This document shows positions 33,133 to 41,993 of a stretch of DNA of 64,000 nt, piece after piece. The number at the start of each line of letters is the position of its first letter. Position 1 is the stretch's first letter. The notes below the pieces were generated by a model. It was not told where the DNA came from and searched no databases. It saw only the letters and a list, made by a program, of their open reading frames with translations. The position numbers and the translations under genes are program-made. This DNA is from Falsihalocynthiibacter halioticoli (lineage in GTDB: Bacteria > Pseudomonadota > Alphaproteobacteria > Rhodobacterales > Rhodobacteraceae). Location: NCBI RefSeq assembly GCF_025802015.1, contig NZ_JAOYFC010000001.1, forward strand, positions 310,001-374,000. The letters are read 5' to 3'.

Positions 33133-34079
33133 TATGCCGTCCGAAGAACGCGGGGAACCTTGAACTCGACGTTTTCCTCGGCCGTTTCGATTGTCTCGAC
33201 GGTCACGTCATACCGATCTTGAAAGGCGCCGATGACCTCATCCACCAGCACTTCTGGCGCGCTGGCTCCAGCAGTCAGCCCAATGGATTTAACCCCTTCG
33301 AGCGCACGCCAATCTATATCGGTGGCGCGCTGAACGAGCTGCGAATAACCACATCCCGCAGCCTTGGCGACCTCGACAAGCCTCTTCGAGTTCGAGCTGT
33401 TTGGTGCGCCGATCACGAGGATTGCGTCTGATTTCGGGGCCATCGCCTTGACCGCTTCTTGACGGTTGGTCGTGGCATAGCAGATGTCTTCTTTATGCGG
33501 TGCCTTGATCGCTGGGAAACGCTCTTTGAGGGCTTCGACGATCAGCGCCGTGTCATCAATAGAGAGTGTGGTCTGCGTGATATAGGCGAGCTTGTTTTCG
33601 TCGCGCACGTTAAGCGTGGCAACATCTTCGGGCGTTTCAACAAGCAAGACTTCGCCCTCGGGCAATTGCCCCATGGTGCCGACGGTTTCAGGGTGCCCCT
33701 TATGGCCGATCATAACCATTTGAAGTCCGTTTTCCGCGTGGCGTTCGGCTTCGATGTGAACCTTGCTCACGAGCGGGCAGGTCGCATCGACAAAAAGCAT
33801 CTCGCGGGCTTCAGCAGCGGCAGGAACGGATTTGGCCACGCCATGGGCCGAGAAGATCACGGGACGATCATCTGGGCATTCCGCCAGCGTTTCGACGAAA
33901 ACAGCGCCTTTTGCCCGTAAGCCGTCAACGACATATTTGTTGTGAACAATCTCGTGGCGCATATAGACAGGCGCGCCCCATTTTTCGAGCGCCATTTCTA
34001 CGATCTTTATGGCGCGCACAACGCCCGCGCAGAATCCGCGCGGCGCAGCAAGGTAGAGTGTGAGGGGCGGGTGAGACAT
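33132..34079 (-). CDS. ispH: 4-hydroxy-3-methylbut-2-enyl diphosphate reductase
   Basis: 315 aa 4Fe-4S enzyme making IPP and DMAPP in the last MEP-pathway step. The three cluster cysteines are in PRGFCAGV (about residue 18), DATCPLVSKVH (about 98) and KEDICYATTNRQE (about 200); VIGAPNSSNSKRL is the substrate-binding segment. AGGGACC-like ribosome site (GAGGTCCCT context) before the ATG at 34079. First gene of the ispH-methyltransferase-rnhA chain. Confidence 0.98.
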   Translation of the reverse strand: MSHPPLTLYLAAPRGFCAGVVRAIKIVEMALEKWGAPVYMRHEIVHNKYVVDGLRAKGAVFVETLAECPDDRPVIFSAHGVAKSVPAAAEAREMLFVDATCPLVSKVHIEAERHAENGLQMVMIGHKGHPETVGTMGQLPEGEVLLVETPEDVATLNVRDENKLAYITQTTLSIDDTALIVEALKERFPAIKAPHKEDICYATTNRQEAVKAMAPKSDAILVIGAPNSSNSKRLVEVAKAAGCGYSQLVQRATDIDWRALEGVKSIGLTAGASAPEVLVDEVIGAFQDRYDVTVETIETAEENVEFKVPRVLRTA

Positions 34080-34238
34080 AGGGACCTCTTTTTCGCGTGC
34101 CTAAAGCATCCAGCCAAATACTTGAATTACTTTTTCGCGGCCGTGCACTTTGCTCAAACGCGAAACGTGAATTTGGATGCCCCGAGTTTTGGTCGGACGC
34201 TGTAAGAGGTAAGACTTTGACAGAGGACGGTAAAGCCC

Positions 34239-34273
34239 CTTGCCCGCACAAGTGGCGTTTTTGTGCGGGCAAG
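34239..34273. other. Strong 13-bp hairpin upstream of ispH
   Basis: CTTGCCCGCACAA (34239-34251) is perfectly complementary to TTGTGCGGGCAAG (34261-34273) around a 9-nt loop. Neither side has a T-tract on the outer flank. It lies between the NYN gene stop (34315) and the ispH start (34079), both on the minus strand, so it is either a terminator of the NYN transcript working without a U-run or a leader structure of ispH. The rest of 34080-34314 shows no gene. Confidence 0.55.
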
Positions 34274-34286
34274 TTCGGCGTAGGTG

Positions 34287-34304
34287 GAGGCCCCAAGAGG
34301 CCTC
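34287..34304 (-). terminator. Short GC hairpin just after the NYN gene
   Basis: GAGGCC (34287-34292) pairs with GGCCTC (34299-34304) with a 6-nt loop, 11 nt past the NYN stop codon on the minus strand. No T-run follows, so this is a tentative terminator. Confidence 0.3.
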
Positions 34305-34314
34305 GTCACATTAA

Positions 34315-34893
34315 TTAGTCGTCGTCGACAGTGGCGAGCATCGGGTCAACGCCGCCAACATCTTCGCGCGGTGGGCGACCAACAACATCTTTTAACTCTT
34401 CGAGTTCGATGAAGTTGTCGGCCTGACGGCGCAGTTCATCAGAAATCATCGGCGGCTGGCTTCGGATGGTGGAAACAACCGATACCCGAACACCTTGGCG
34501 CTGTAGACTCTCGATCAGCGGGCGGAAGTCTCCGTCACCGGAAAAGAGCACGATGTGGTCAACATGCGGCGCAAGCTCCATAGCATCGACAGCAAGTTCG
34601 ATGTCCATGTTGCCCTTTACCTTACGGCGACCCATTGAATCTGTGTACTCCTTGGCTGGCTTGGTCACCATGGAGAAACCGTTGTAGTGGAGCCAGTCTA
34701 CGAGCGGGCGGATCGGGGAATAATCGTCGTTCTCCAGAAGCGCGGTGTAGTAGAACGCGCGAAGGAGCTTTCCGCGGCGCATGAATTCCTGACGGAGTAG
34801 TTTGTAATCGATGTCGAACCCAAGTGACTTTGCTGCTGCATAAAGGTTTGAACCATCGATAAAGAGCGCGAGGCGCTCGTCACGATAAAACAT
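34315..34893 (-). CDS. NYN domain (LabA/DUF88) putative RNase
   Basis: 192 aa. The PIN-like NYN domain is complete: LALFIDGSNLYAAAK with the first Asp, VKGNMDIELAVDAM with the second, and VLFSGDGDFRPLIESL with the third acidic cluster, expected to bind Mg2+. Proteins of this type are presumed endoribonucleases acting on structured RNA; the bacterial target is unknown. A C-terminal acidic tail follows (VDDD). Divergent from folK. Confidence 0.92.
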   Translation of the reverse strand: MFYRDERLALFIDGSNLYAAAKSLGFDIDYKLLRQEFMRRGKLLRAFYYTALLENDDYSPIRPLVDWLHYNGFSMVTKPAKEYTDSMGRRKVKGNMDIELAVDAMELAPHVDHIVLFSGDGDFRPLIESLQRQGVRVSVVSTIRSQPPMISDELRRQADNFIELEELKDVVGRPPREDVGGVDPMLATVDDD

Positions 34894-34989
34894 AATATGT
34901 CCTTCCTAAAACTTCGCACCCGTTTCCGTGAGTGAGTGAGTGGGGTAATGATAGATACGAAGATAATCTAAATTTAGGGATATTCGTGG

Positions 34990-35595
34990 ATGCCGCAACC
35001 CATAGAGCGTCACAAAACGTTCACATTTGGCCTGATTTCGCTTGGATCCAATGTTTCGACGCAAGGTTACAAACCTTTAGACAGGTTGAAATCTGCTCTT
35101 TCTGACCTCCGGGACAGCGGTTTCACGATTCGTGCCACTAGCAAATATTATCACGCCCCGTTTTTCCCGCCGAATCAGGGGGCAGATTTCGTGAATGCCG
35201 TTGCAGAAGTCGCGGCGGACATCCCCGCGGAGGAGGCAATGCAGCGTTTTCATGAAGTCGAAAACAATCACAATCGCGAGAGGCCCTATCGTTGGTCTGA
35301 TCGCACGTTGGATATTGATCTTTTGACTTGGACGCATGAGGGCGAAGAGTTGGTGCGGCCAGACCCGCAAAAACAGGCCGAATGGCGAAATTTGCCTTTG
35401 GAAGAACAGAAAAAACGAGCGCCAAAAGAGCTTATTCTGCCACATCCGCGCCTACAGGATCGTGCGTTTGTGCTGATTCCTCTAAGTGACATTGCGCCGG
35501 AGTTTCGACATCCCGTGACAGGAGAAACCCTGCGTCAGATGCTGGATGTGCTTCCAGAAAGTGATAAATCAGCGATATTTCCCCTGAAAACCTAG
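34990..35595 (+). CDS. folK: 2-amino-4-hydroxy-6-hydroxymethyldihydropteridine pyrophosphokinase (HPPK)
   Basis: 201 aa, longer than the usual 160 because of an N-terminal extension and a charged insert (EEQKKRAPKEL). It transfers pyrophosphate from ATP to the pterin in folate synthesis. Motifs: ISLGSNVSTQGY, the signature RPYRWSDRTLDIDLLTW with the Mg2+ Asp pair, and LPHPRLQDRAFVLIPLSDI. It stands alone, without folP or folB. The weak ribosome site (TAGGGA at distance 11) makes the exact start less sure. Confidence 0.94.
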   Translation: MPQPIERHKTFTFGLISLGSNVSTQGYKPLDRLKSALSDLRDSGFTIRATSKYYHAPFFPPNQGADFVNAVAEVAADIPAEEAMQRFHEVENNHNRERPYRWSDRTLDIDLLTWTHEGEELVRPDPQKQAEWRNLPLEEQKKRAPKELILPHPRLQDRAFVLIPLSDIAPEFRHPVTGETLRQMLDVLPESDKSAIFPLKT

Positions 35596-35606
35596 GGTTT
35601 TTGCCC

Positions 35607-35635
35607 TTGTCAATAGTTTCGCAAGCGCCTAAACA
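35607..35635 (+). promoter_or_regulatory. Putative sigma-70 promoter for rpoZ-rsh
   Basis: TTGTCA (35607-35612) and TAAACA (35630-35635) are separated by 17 bp, 37 nt before the rpoZ start and just after the folK stop. Consistent with the housekeeping consensus but read by eye only. Confidence 0.45.
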
Positions 35636-35671
35636 GACCTCTTCAAACCCCCGAATTGCTGAGGAGTCCTC

Positions 35672-36028
35672 ATGGCCCGCGTTACGGTAGAAGATTGCGT
35701 TGATAAAGTTCCTAACCGCTTTGAGCTGGTGATGCTCGCGTCGCACCGTGCCCGTGAGATTTCATCCGGTGCAGAGATCACTGTTGATCGCGACAACGAC
35801 AAGAACCCTGTTGTTTCCCTGCGTGAAATCGCAGAAGAGACACAGCTTGCCGATGACCTGCGCGAGCGCATGATCGAGAGCAACCAGACCCAGATCGAAG
35901 TCGACGAACCCGAAGCCGACGATATGGCGCTTCTTATGGGTGCAGAGACAGCTGACAAACCCGACGAAGACGAAGCAAATGACGAGATGCTCCTTCGCGC
36001 GTTGATGGAAGCTCAGGGACAACAGTAG
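35672..36028 (+). CDS. rpoZ: RNA polymerase omega subunit
   Basis: 118 aa. The family start MARVTVEDCVDKVPNRFELV and HRAREISSGAEITVDRDNDKNPVV are clear. It promotes assembly of the beta-prime subunit and forms part of a ppGpp-binding site. The C-terminal 40 residues are very acidic. AGGAGT upstream. It is 31 nt before the RelA/SpoT homologue, a pairing seen in many bacteria (rpoZ-spoT). Confidence 0.97.
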   Translation: MARVTVEDCVDKVPNRFELVMLASHRAREISSGAEITVDRDNDKNPVVSLREIAEETQLADDLRERMIESNQTQIEVDEPEADDMALLMGAETADKPDEDEANDEMLLRALMEAQGQQ

Positions 36029-36059
36029 AGGGCGCACGCGCGCCATAAAGGCGGATTGG

Positions 36060-38183
36060 ATGATCGACGTCGACGACCTGATCCAGCTGGTCCGTAACTA
36101 CAACCCCAACACCGATGCAGAGAAAATCGCCGCGGCCTATGCGTATGGCCGCGAGATGCACAAGGGGCAGTACCGCCAGTCTGGCGAGGAATATTTTACC
36201 CATCCGGTTGCCGTTGCTGCGATTCTGACCGAGCAACAGCTTGATGATGCAACAATCATCACGGCGCTCTTGCACGACACAATCGAAGACACAAAATCAA
36301 CCTATACCGAGATCGCGGAGCGGTTCGGTAAAGAAGTTGCCGAGCTTGTTGATGGCGTCACGAAGCTGACCAACTTGCAGCTGTCCAGTTCGGAAACCAA
36401 GCAGTCAGAGAACTTTCGCAAGCTGTTTATGGCAATGTCGAAGGACATGCGGGTTATCCTGATCAAGCTTGCCGACCGCCTGCACAACATGCGCACGATC
36501 AAGGCTATGCGTCCGGAGAAGCAGGCTCAGAAGGCTCGCGAAACGATGGACATTTTTGCGCCGTTGGCAGGCCGTATGGGTATGCAATGGATGCGCGAGG
36601 AGCTTGAAGACCTCGCGTTCCGCGTTTTGAATCCAGAAGCGCGCAATTCTATTATCCGCCGCTTCATCATGCTTCAGCGTGAAACCGGCGATGTAATTCA
36701 CAAGATTACGCACGACATCCGCGCCGAGCTAGAAGCCGAGGGCATAGACGCCGAAGTCTATGGCCGTGCGAAGAAGCCCTATTCCATCTGGCGCAAGATG
36801 GAAGAGAAAGGGATCGGCTTTTCCCGGTTGTCGGATATTTACGGGTTCCGCGTGATTACCCGTGTTGATTCCGATTGTTACCGTGTGCTGGGCGCAATTC
36901 ACCGCCGCTGGCGCGCTGTGCCCGATCGGTTCAAGGATTACATCAGCCAGCCGAAGTCCAACGGATATCGCTCGATCCATACCACTGTTTCGGGTCGTGA
37001 CGCTAAGCGCGTCGAAGTACAGATCCGAAGCCGCCAAATGCATGATGTGGCAGAAAGTGGCGTTGCGGCGCATTGGTCGTATCGCGACGGTGTGCGAGCT
37101 GAAAACCCATTTGCTGTTGACCCTGCGAAGTGGATTTCCGGCCTAACCGAGCGATTTGCCAATGCCGAGGATCATGACGAGTTTCTGGAGCATGTTAAGC
37201 TCGAAATGTATTCGGATCAGGTGTTCTGTTTTACGCCCAAAGGCGCGGTTGAAAAGCTGCCTAAGGGGGCGACGCCGCTTGATTTTGCCTATGCCATTCA
37301 CACACGCATCGGCGACAGCTGTGTGGGCGCAAAGGTCGACGGTATCCGCGTGCCGCTCTGGACACGTTTGAAGAACGGCCAGTCGGTTGAGATTATCACA
37401 GCCGAAGGCCAACGCCCGCAACCAACGTGGCTTGATATCGTTGTTACCGGGCGAGCCAAGGCGGCTATTCGCCGAAGCCTGCGTGAAGAAGACCGTGAGC
37501 GGTTTATCAAGCTTGGCCGAGAGCTTGCGCGGGTTGCGTTCGAACATATCGGCAAGAAAGCGACGGAAAAAACTCTGTTGCGCGCGGCGAAGCAACTTGG
37601 GTTGGTCGATACGTCTGAACTACTTGCGCGTTTGGGAAGTGCAGAACTTGCTGGGCGCGATGTTGTTGAGGTTGTCTATCCCGAATTGGCCGCGCGTAGC
37701 GGTGAAGAGATCGACGAAGCACGCGCGGTCGTTGGCCTTTCGCCCGGGCAAAGCTTTCAGCGCGCGCAATGCTGTCAGCCGGTTCCCGGAGAGCGTATTG
37801 TCGGCATCACTTATCGCGGACAGGGCGTGGTTGTGCACGGCATCGATTGCCCCGTGCTCGGCGATTACGAAGAGCAAACAGAGCGTTGGGTCGACCTTCA
37901 TTGGCATTCTGGTCGCCATCCTGCTGTGCATACCGTTACAATAGATGTAACGATAAGCAACGACGCAGGTGTGTTGGGTCGCATTTGCACATTGATCGGA
38001 GAACAGGGCGCGAATATCTCTGATATGCATTTCTCTGACAGGAAGCCTGATTTCTACCGCTTGATGATCGACGTTGATCTCAGGGATGCAGAACATCTTC
38101 ATGCGGTCATAAATGCGCTTGAAGTTGATGAGAATGTTGCTTCAATCGAACGCCACAGGGATAAAACCCGAAAACCCGCCTAA
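36060..38183 (+). CDS. rsh: Bifunctional (p)ppGpp synthetase/hydrolase, RelA/SpoT homologue
   Basis: 707 aa in the full Rsh architecture. An intact HD hydrolase domain (YFTHPVAVAAI and ALLHDTIEDT, residues about 40-80) is followed by the synthetase domain (YGRAKKPYSIWRKM, DIYGFRVI, FKDYISQPKSNGYRSIHT, about 225-310), TGS domain (VFCFTPKGAVEKLPKGATPLDFAY), a zinc-finger/helical part (RAQCCQPVPGERIVG) and a C-terminal ACT domain. It is the only Rsh in this window and, in alphaproteobacteria, commonly the sole one, controlling the stringent response. Confidence 0.97.
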   Translation: MIDVDDLIQLVRNYNPNTDAEKIAAAYAYGREMHKGQYRQSGEEYFTHPVAVAAILTEQQLDDATIITALLHDTIEDTKSTYTEIAERFGKEVAELVDGVTKLTNLQLSSSETKQSENFRKLFMAMSKDMRVILIKLADRLHNMRTIKAMRPEKQAQKARETMDIFAPLAGRMGMQWMREELEDLAFRVLNPEARNSIIRRFIMLQRETGDVIHKITHDIRAELEAEGIDAEVYGRAKKPYSIWRKMEEKGIGFSRLSDIYGFRVITRVDSDCYRVLGAIHRRWRAVPDRFKDYISQPKSNGYRSIHTTVSGRDAKRVEVQIRSRQMHDVAESGVAAHWSYRDGVRAENPFAVDPAKWISGLTERFANAEDHDEFLEHVKLEMYSDQVFCFTPKGAVEKLPKGATPLDFAYAIHTRIGDSCVGAKVDGIRVPLWTRLKNGQSVEIITAEGQRPQPTWLDIVVTGRAKAAIRRSLREEDRERFIKLGRELARVAFEHIGKKATEKTLLRAAKQLGLVDTSELLARLGSAELAGRDVVEVVYPELAARSGEEIDEARAVVGLSPGQSFQRAQCCQPVPGERIVGITYRGQGVVVHGIDCPVLGDYEEQTERWVDLHWHSGRHPAVHTVTIDVTISNDAGVLGRICTLIGEQGANISDMHFSDRKPDFYRLMIDVDLRDAEHLHAVINALEVDENVASIERHRDKTRKPA

Positions 38184-38204
38184 TCGGCTGTAAAGGAAGA
38201 GTAC

Positions 38205-38852
38205 TTGGTATTTAAGCGCCGCGATAAACGCCCAATTTGGCAGGTCGTCGTGGACTTTTTCTATCCCAAGGGAGGATGGAAGCGCGCGTTTTACTATGTG
38301 CAGCACCGTCTTCACCGTCTTCCCGATCCTCCACATCGTATTGCGCGGGGTCTCTTTATTGGGGTTCTCATCAGCTTTACCCCGCTGTTTGGGATGCACT
38401 TCATCTTTGCGGCTCTTTTGGCCAAGGCCATCCGTGGAAACATCATGGCCGCGTTGCTCGGAACGTTTTTTGGTAATCCGCTGACTTTCCCGTTTATCGC
38501 GACTTTGAGCCTGCAGCTTGGGTATCTCATCATGGGGTATCCCCATGGTGACCCGCACCGAGGGAACGTGTTTGAATATTTCAAAAGCTCTGGAATAGAG
38601 ATCAAACGCAATTTCGTAGCGCTGTTTACAAATGCAGACGCGAACTGGTCCAGCCTTAGCGGGTTCTACGAAAGCATCTTCCTGCCCTATCTGATTGGCG
38701 GGATCGTTCCCGGCGTTGTCTGTGGGCTTGTGGTTTACTATCTCTCTGTGCCGTTGATTACGGTGTATCAGAACCGCAGGCGCGGGCGACTTAAGAAAAA
38801 GCTGGACGAGCTTCGCAAGAAAGCCGCAAAGAAGGCTGACGGCGAGGTCTGA
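38205..38852 (+). CDS. DUF2062 membrane protein
   Basis: 215 aa, starting at TTG 38205 with AAAGGAAG upstream. The DUF2062 core is visible: HRIARGLFIGVLISFTPLFGMHFIFAALLAKAIRGN followed by LLGTFFGNPLTFPFIATLSL, with about four membrane segments and a strongly basic C-terminal tail (KKLDELRKKAAKKADG). Function unknown. It lies 21 nt after rsh and is probably cotranscribed. Confidence 0.88.
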   Translation: MVFKRRDKRPIWQVVVDFFYPKGGWKRAFYYVQHRLHRLPDPPHRIARGLFIGVLISFTPLFGMHFIFAALLAKAIRGNIMAALLGTFFGNPLTFPFIATLSLQLGYLIMGYPHGDPHRGNVFEYFKSSGIEIKRNFVALFTNADANWSSLSGFYESIFLPYLIGGIVPGVVCGLVVYYLSVPLITVYQNRRRGRLKKKLDELRKKAAKKADGEV

Positions 38853-38918
38853 TCCCGCTAGGTTACATTCGGAACAGATTGAGCCGCGCGATGACGGCTA
38901 TGAAATAGAGGAAATGCC

Positions 38919-39668
38919 ATGTCGACAGCAAACAAGCTGCGCCTCGGGGTGAACATTGATCACGTTGCAACGGTGCGAAATGCACGCGGAGGCAATACAC
39001 CAGATCCGTTGCGCGCTGCGCTTCTGGCAGAGAAAGCAGGTGCGGATGGCATTACGGCTCATTTGCGGGAAGATCGCCGTCATATCGGTGACGCTGATAT
39101 CGAAGGGCTGATGGAGGCGCTTTCGGTGCCACTCAATTTCGAGATGGCCGCCACAGAAGAGATGCAGGCCATTGCGCTTCGTCATAAGCCTCATGCGGTT
39201 TGTGTCGTGCCGGAAAAGCGCGAAGAGCGCACTACGGAAGGCGGGCTTGATGTAGCGCGCGAGGAAAACCGCTTAGCGCATTTCATCGCGCCGCTCAGTG
39301 ATGCAGGATGCCGCGTTTCAATATTTATTGCCGCCGACAAACGCCAGATCGAGGCCGCGCACCGAATTGGTGCGGCAGTAATTGAATTGCACACGGGCGC
39401 TTACTGCGACGCTCATGCAGAGGGTGATTTCGCCACGCGAGACGCGGAGTTGGAAAGCTTGCGCGAGATGTCGACCTTTGCGCATTCTCTTGGGCTTGAA
39501 GTCCATGCTGGCCATGGCCTGACGTATGATACGGTACAGCCCATCGCAGAGTTTCCAGAAGTCGCAGAATTGAACATCGGTCATTTCCTCATCGGAGAGA
39601 GCATATTCCGTGGGCTAGAGCCTGCGATTGCCGAAATGCGGCGGCTTATGGATGAGGCGCGCGCATGA
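38919..39668 (+). CDS. pdxJ: Pyridoxine 5'-phosphate synthase
   Basis: 249 aa TIM-barrel enzyme that condenses 1-deoxyxylulose 5-phosphate with 3-amino-2-oxopropyl phosphate. Motifs: LGVNIDHVATVRNARGG (catalytic His), ITAHLREDRRHI (His/Arg loop), CVVPEKREERTTEGGLD, and VHAGHGLTYDTVQPIA near the C-terminus. GAGG upstream of the ATG. Its stop overlaps the next gene (ATGA); it heads the long chain to DUF1491, as pdxJ-acpS does in many proteobacteria. Confidence 0.98.
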   Translation: MSTANKLRLGVNIDHVATVRNARGGNTPDPLRAALLAEKAGADGITAHLREDRRHIGDADIEGLMEALSVPLNFEMAATEEMQAIALRHKPHAVCVVPEKREERTTEGGLDVAREENRLAHFIAPLSDAGCRVSIFIAADKRQIEAAHRIGAAVIELHTGAYCDAHAEGDFATRDAELESLREMSTFAHSLGLEVHAGHGLTYDTVQPIAEFPEVAELNIGHFLIGESIFRGLEPAIAEMRRLMDEARA

Positions 39669-40291
39669 CAGGGGCCGAGCTTGGCCTATTGTGGCTCGGT
39701 TGGGCGATTGCCGGTGCAAGCCCCGGACCAGCAACAATGGCGCTTGCGGGCACATCCATGAAACAAGGCCGCCAAGCGGGACTGGCTCTTGCGTTGGGAA
39801 TCCTTGTCGGAAGCGCCACTTGGGGAATTGCGGCCGCTTTGGGAATGAGCGCGGTGATGGTTGGGAATGCGTGGATTTTCACGACCTTGCGATACGCGGG
39901 CGCCGCCTATCTCTTGTTCCTCGCATATAAGTCCATGCGCTCTGCCTTTTCGCGAAGCGATGCTAAATTACAGGCCGCAATCACGGGGACAACCAAGCAA
40001 GTTTTTCTAAAAGGCGTTCTGCTTCATCTAACGAACCCGAAGGCGATCCTTGCATGGGGCGCGATTTATGCCATCGTGCTGCCAGAGGGCGCGACAAGTG
40101 CCGAAGTGTTTAGCCTATTTGGGTTCTTGTATCTTGCATCACTCATTGTTTTTCCGAGCTATGCGATCCTGTTTTCAACGCGCGGTATGGTTAGCACCTA
40201 TCAGCGCCTAAAACGGTGGTTTGAAGGGACATTTGCGGTGCTGTTTGGTGCTGCGAGCCTTAAGATTTTAACGACGAGGGGATTTGAATGA
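39665..40291 (+). CDS. LysE/RhtB family amino-acid exporter
   Basis: 208 aa, six predicted hydrophobic segments. The N-terminal motif GWAIAGASPGPATMALAG and the following GRQAGLALALGILVGSATWG are the LysE/RhtB signature; HLTNPKAILAWGAIYAIVLP is also typical. It would export amino acids or derivatives; which one is not visible. Overlaps pdxJ and the next gene by 4 nt each. Confidence 0.92.
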   Translation: MTGAELGLLWLGWAIAGASPGPATMALAGTSMKQGRQAGLALALGILVGSATWGIAAALGMSAVMVGNAWIFTTLRYAGAAYLLFLAYKSMRSAFSRSDAKLQAAITGTTKQVFLKGVLLHLTNPKAILAWGAIYAIVLPEGATSAEVFSLFGFLYLASLIVFPSYAILFSTRGMVSTYQRLKRWFEGTFAVLFGAASLKILTTRGFE

Positions 40292-40743
40292 AATTATTAG
40301 CTTTTGTCGCTGCGCTGGCAGCGCCTGGAATTGCATCCGCGCAAGAGGTTCTTGATTGCGATTGGCAGGCATCGGCCCAATCGATTGCGGAACCATGGGA
40401 GGAGAACACGCGCACCTTTGCGAACGGCGATGTGCGTCTCGCATTGCTCGATACAATCGAACCTGCCGCTGGCTCAACTTATCTGCTTGTGCTTTCGCCT
40501 CCTTTTCACGAATTGGGCGATCGCCAGTGCAAAGTTATCGGCCTTTCAAGCGTCGTAGGCTTTACAAATCTAGAGTTCTCCACACTTCAGGCCGATTACG
40601 ATCCTGCTGTTGGATTGGTCTTTACCATCGACGGATCAACCTACGTCCATGAGACTGGCGGCTCTGAGGGGGGCGTTCTGTCGTTTAGCCTGAACCAAGC
40701 AACAGGTGATATCAATCCAAGCTATGAGCCGGATCCGCAATGA
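40288..40743 (+). CDS. Hypothetical exported protein
   Basis: 151 aa with a clean signal peptide MKLLAFVAALAAPGIASA cleaved before QEVLDCDW. The mature part is beta-rich and acidic, with two Cys (LDCDW and RQCKVIG) that could form a disulfide. No family recognised. It sits between the LysE exporter and acpS with 4-nt overlaps on both sides, so it is expressed with the chain. Confidence 0.82.
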   Translation: MKLLAFVAALAAPGIASAQEVLDCDWQASAQSIAEPWEENTRTFANGDVRLALLDTIEPAAGSTYLLVLSPPFHELGDRQCKVIGLSSVVGFTNLEFSTLQADYDPAVGLVFTIDGSTYVHETGGSEGGVLSFSLNQATGDINPSYEPDPQ

Positions 40744-41156
40744 TCCTTGGCATTGGTACAGACCTTGCGAACATCGAGCGCATTCAAGGTACGCTTGATC
40801 GGTTCGGAACACGGTTCAAAAATCGTGTGTTCACCGAAACCGAGCAAGCCAAAGCCGAGCGTCGACGCGATGTTGCGGGAACCTATGCCAAGCGTTGGGC
40901 AGCCAAAGAGGCCTGCTCAAAAGCGCTGGGAACTGGGCTTGCTATGGGGATCAGTTGGAAGGATATGGCTGTTCGAAACATGCGAAGCGGCCAACCTGTA
41001 ATGGAAGTCACGGGCTGGGCCAAAGAGCGGCTCGAACAAATGACACCAGCAGGCCACGAAGCGATTATCCATGTAACCCTTACCGACGATCACCCATGGG
41101 CGCAGGCCTTTGTCGTGATCGAAGCACGCCCCGCTAAGCCAGAGACACCAGCGTAA
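40740..41156 (+). CDS. acpS: Holo-[acyl-carrier-protein] synthase
   Basis: 138 aa. It transfers 4'-phosphopantetheine from CoA to ACP. ILGIGTDLANIERIQ carries the Mg2+ Asp and RWAAKEACSKALGTGL the Glu/Lys active site; both are conserved. ATGA overlap with the upstream unknown gene; 66 nt before lepB. Confidence 0.97.
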   Translation: MILGIGTDLANIERIQGTLDRFGTRFKNRVFTETEQAKAERRRDVAGTYAKRWAAKEACSKALGTGLAMGISWKDMAVRNMRSGQPVMEVTGWAKERLEQMTPAGHEAIIHVTLTDDHPWAQAFVVIEARPAKPETPA

Positions 41157-41222
41157 AACTTGACTCTCCCCGCCTTGCGCCTCATGTAGCGCACAACCCA
41201 TATTTCAAGGAACTACAGGCGA

Positions 41223-41993
41223 ATGAAAACGACCGAGAAAAAAGAAGACGGCATCGTCGAAACCATCAAAACAGTGGTCTGGGCGCTTGTGATCGCAGGG
41301 ATCTTCCGCACGCTGTTCTTCCAGCCGTTCTGGATTCCGTCTGGCTCTATGAAAGACACGCTTTTGATTGGCGATTTTCTCTTCGTCAACAAAATGGCCT
41401 ATGGCTATTCCGCCGTATCTTGCCCATTCGGAATTTGCCCGATTTCGGGGCGTATTCTTGGATCGGAACCAGAGCGCGGCGACGTTGTTGTGTTCCGGCA
41501 CCCGACATCCGGTCAGGATTACATCAAGCGCGTGATCGGTCTTCCCGGTGATAAGATTCAAATGAAAAACGGTGTTCTTTTCATCAACGGTGAAGAGGCG
41601 AAACAGACTCCGGACGGCGTATTTGTTGAAGAGTACGAGCCTCAAGGTTCGGTCGGAAATATGCCGGCCTGTATGGAAAGCCGTACAGAGGCGGTGAACT
41701 CCTGTACCAAAGAAAAATTCATCGAAACCCTGCCAAATGGTGTTTCGCATTCCATTCTGAATGTGGGCAATACATTTGTGGACAACACACCGGTCTTTAC
41801 TGTTCCGTTGGAGCATTACTTCTTTATGGGTGACAACCGCGATAACTCGAACGACAGTCGTCAGGGTGTTGGCTTTGTCCCGTACGAGAACCTAATCGGT
41901 CGTGCGGATCGCGTTATCTTTTCCTCCGCTGGTAAATCGCTGTTCTTCTTCTGGACGTGGCGCGGCGACCGTTTCTTTAAGGCGATTGAGTGA
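41223..41993 (+). CDS. lepB: Signal peptidase I
   Basis: 256 aa. One N-terminal transmembrane helix (TVVWALVIAGIFRTLFFQPFWI) precedes the catalytic Ser in PSGSMKDTLLIGD (about residue 42); the general-base Lys is in QDYIKRVIGLPGDKI (about 102), and GDNRDNSNDSR is box E. It cleaves signal peptides at the periplasmic face. The stop overlaps the GTG start of rnc (GTGA), the common lepB-rnc-era-recO order. Confidence 0.98.
   Translation: MKTTEKKEDGIVETIKTVVWALVIAGIFRTLFFQPFWIPSGSMKDTLLIGDFLFVNKMAYGYSAVSCPFGICPISGRILGSEPERGDVVVFRHPTSGQDYIKRVIGLPGDKIQMKNGVLFINGEEAKQTPDGVFVEEYEPQGSVGNMPACMESRTEAVNSCTKEKFIETLPNGVSHSILNVGNTFVDNTPVFTVPLEHYFFMGDNRDNSNDSRQGVGFVPYENLIGRADRVIFSSAGKSLFFFWTWRGDRFFKAIE

Noticed and set aside
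34925..34945. Short GTGA tandem repeat between NYN and folK genes
   Set aside because: Only about three and a half copies; too short to call a functional repeat.
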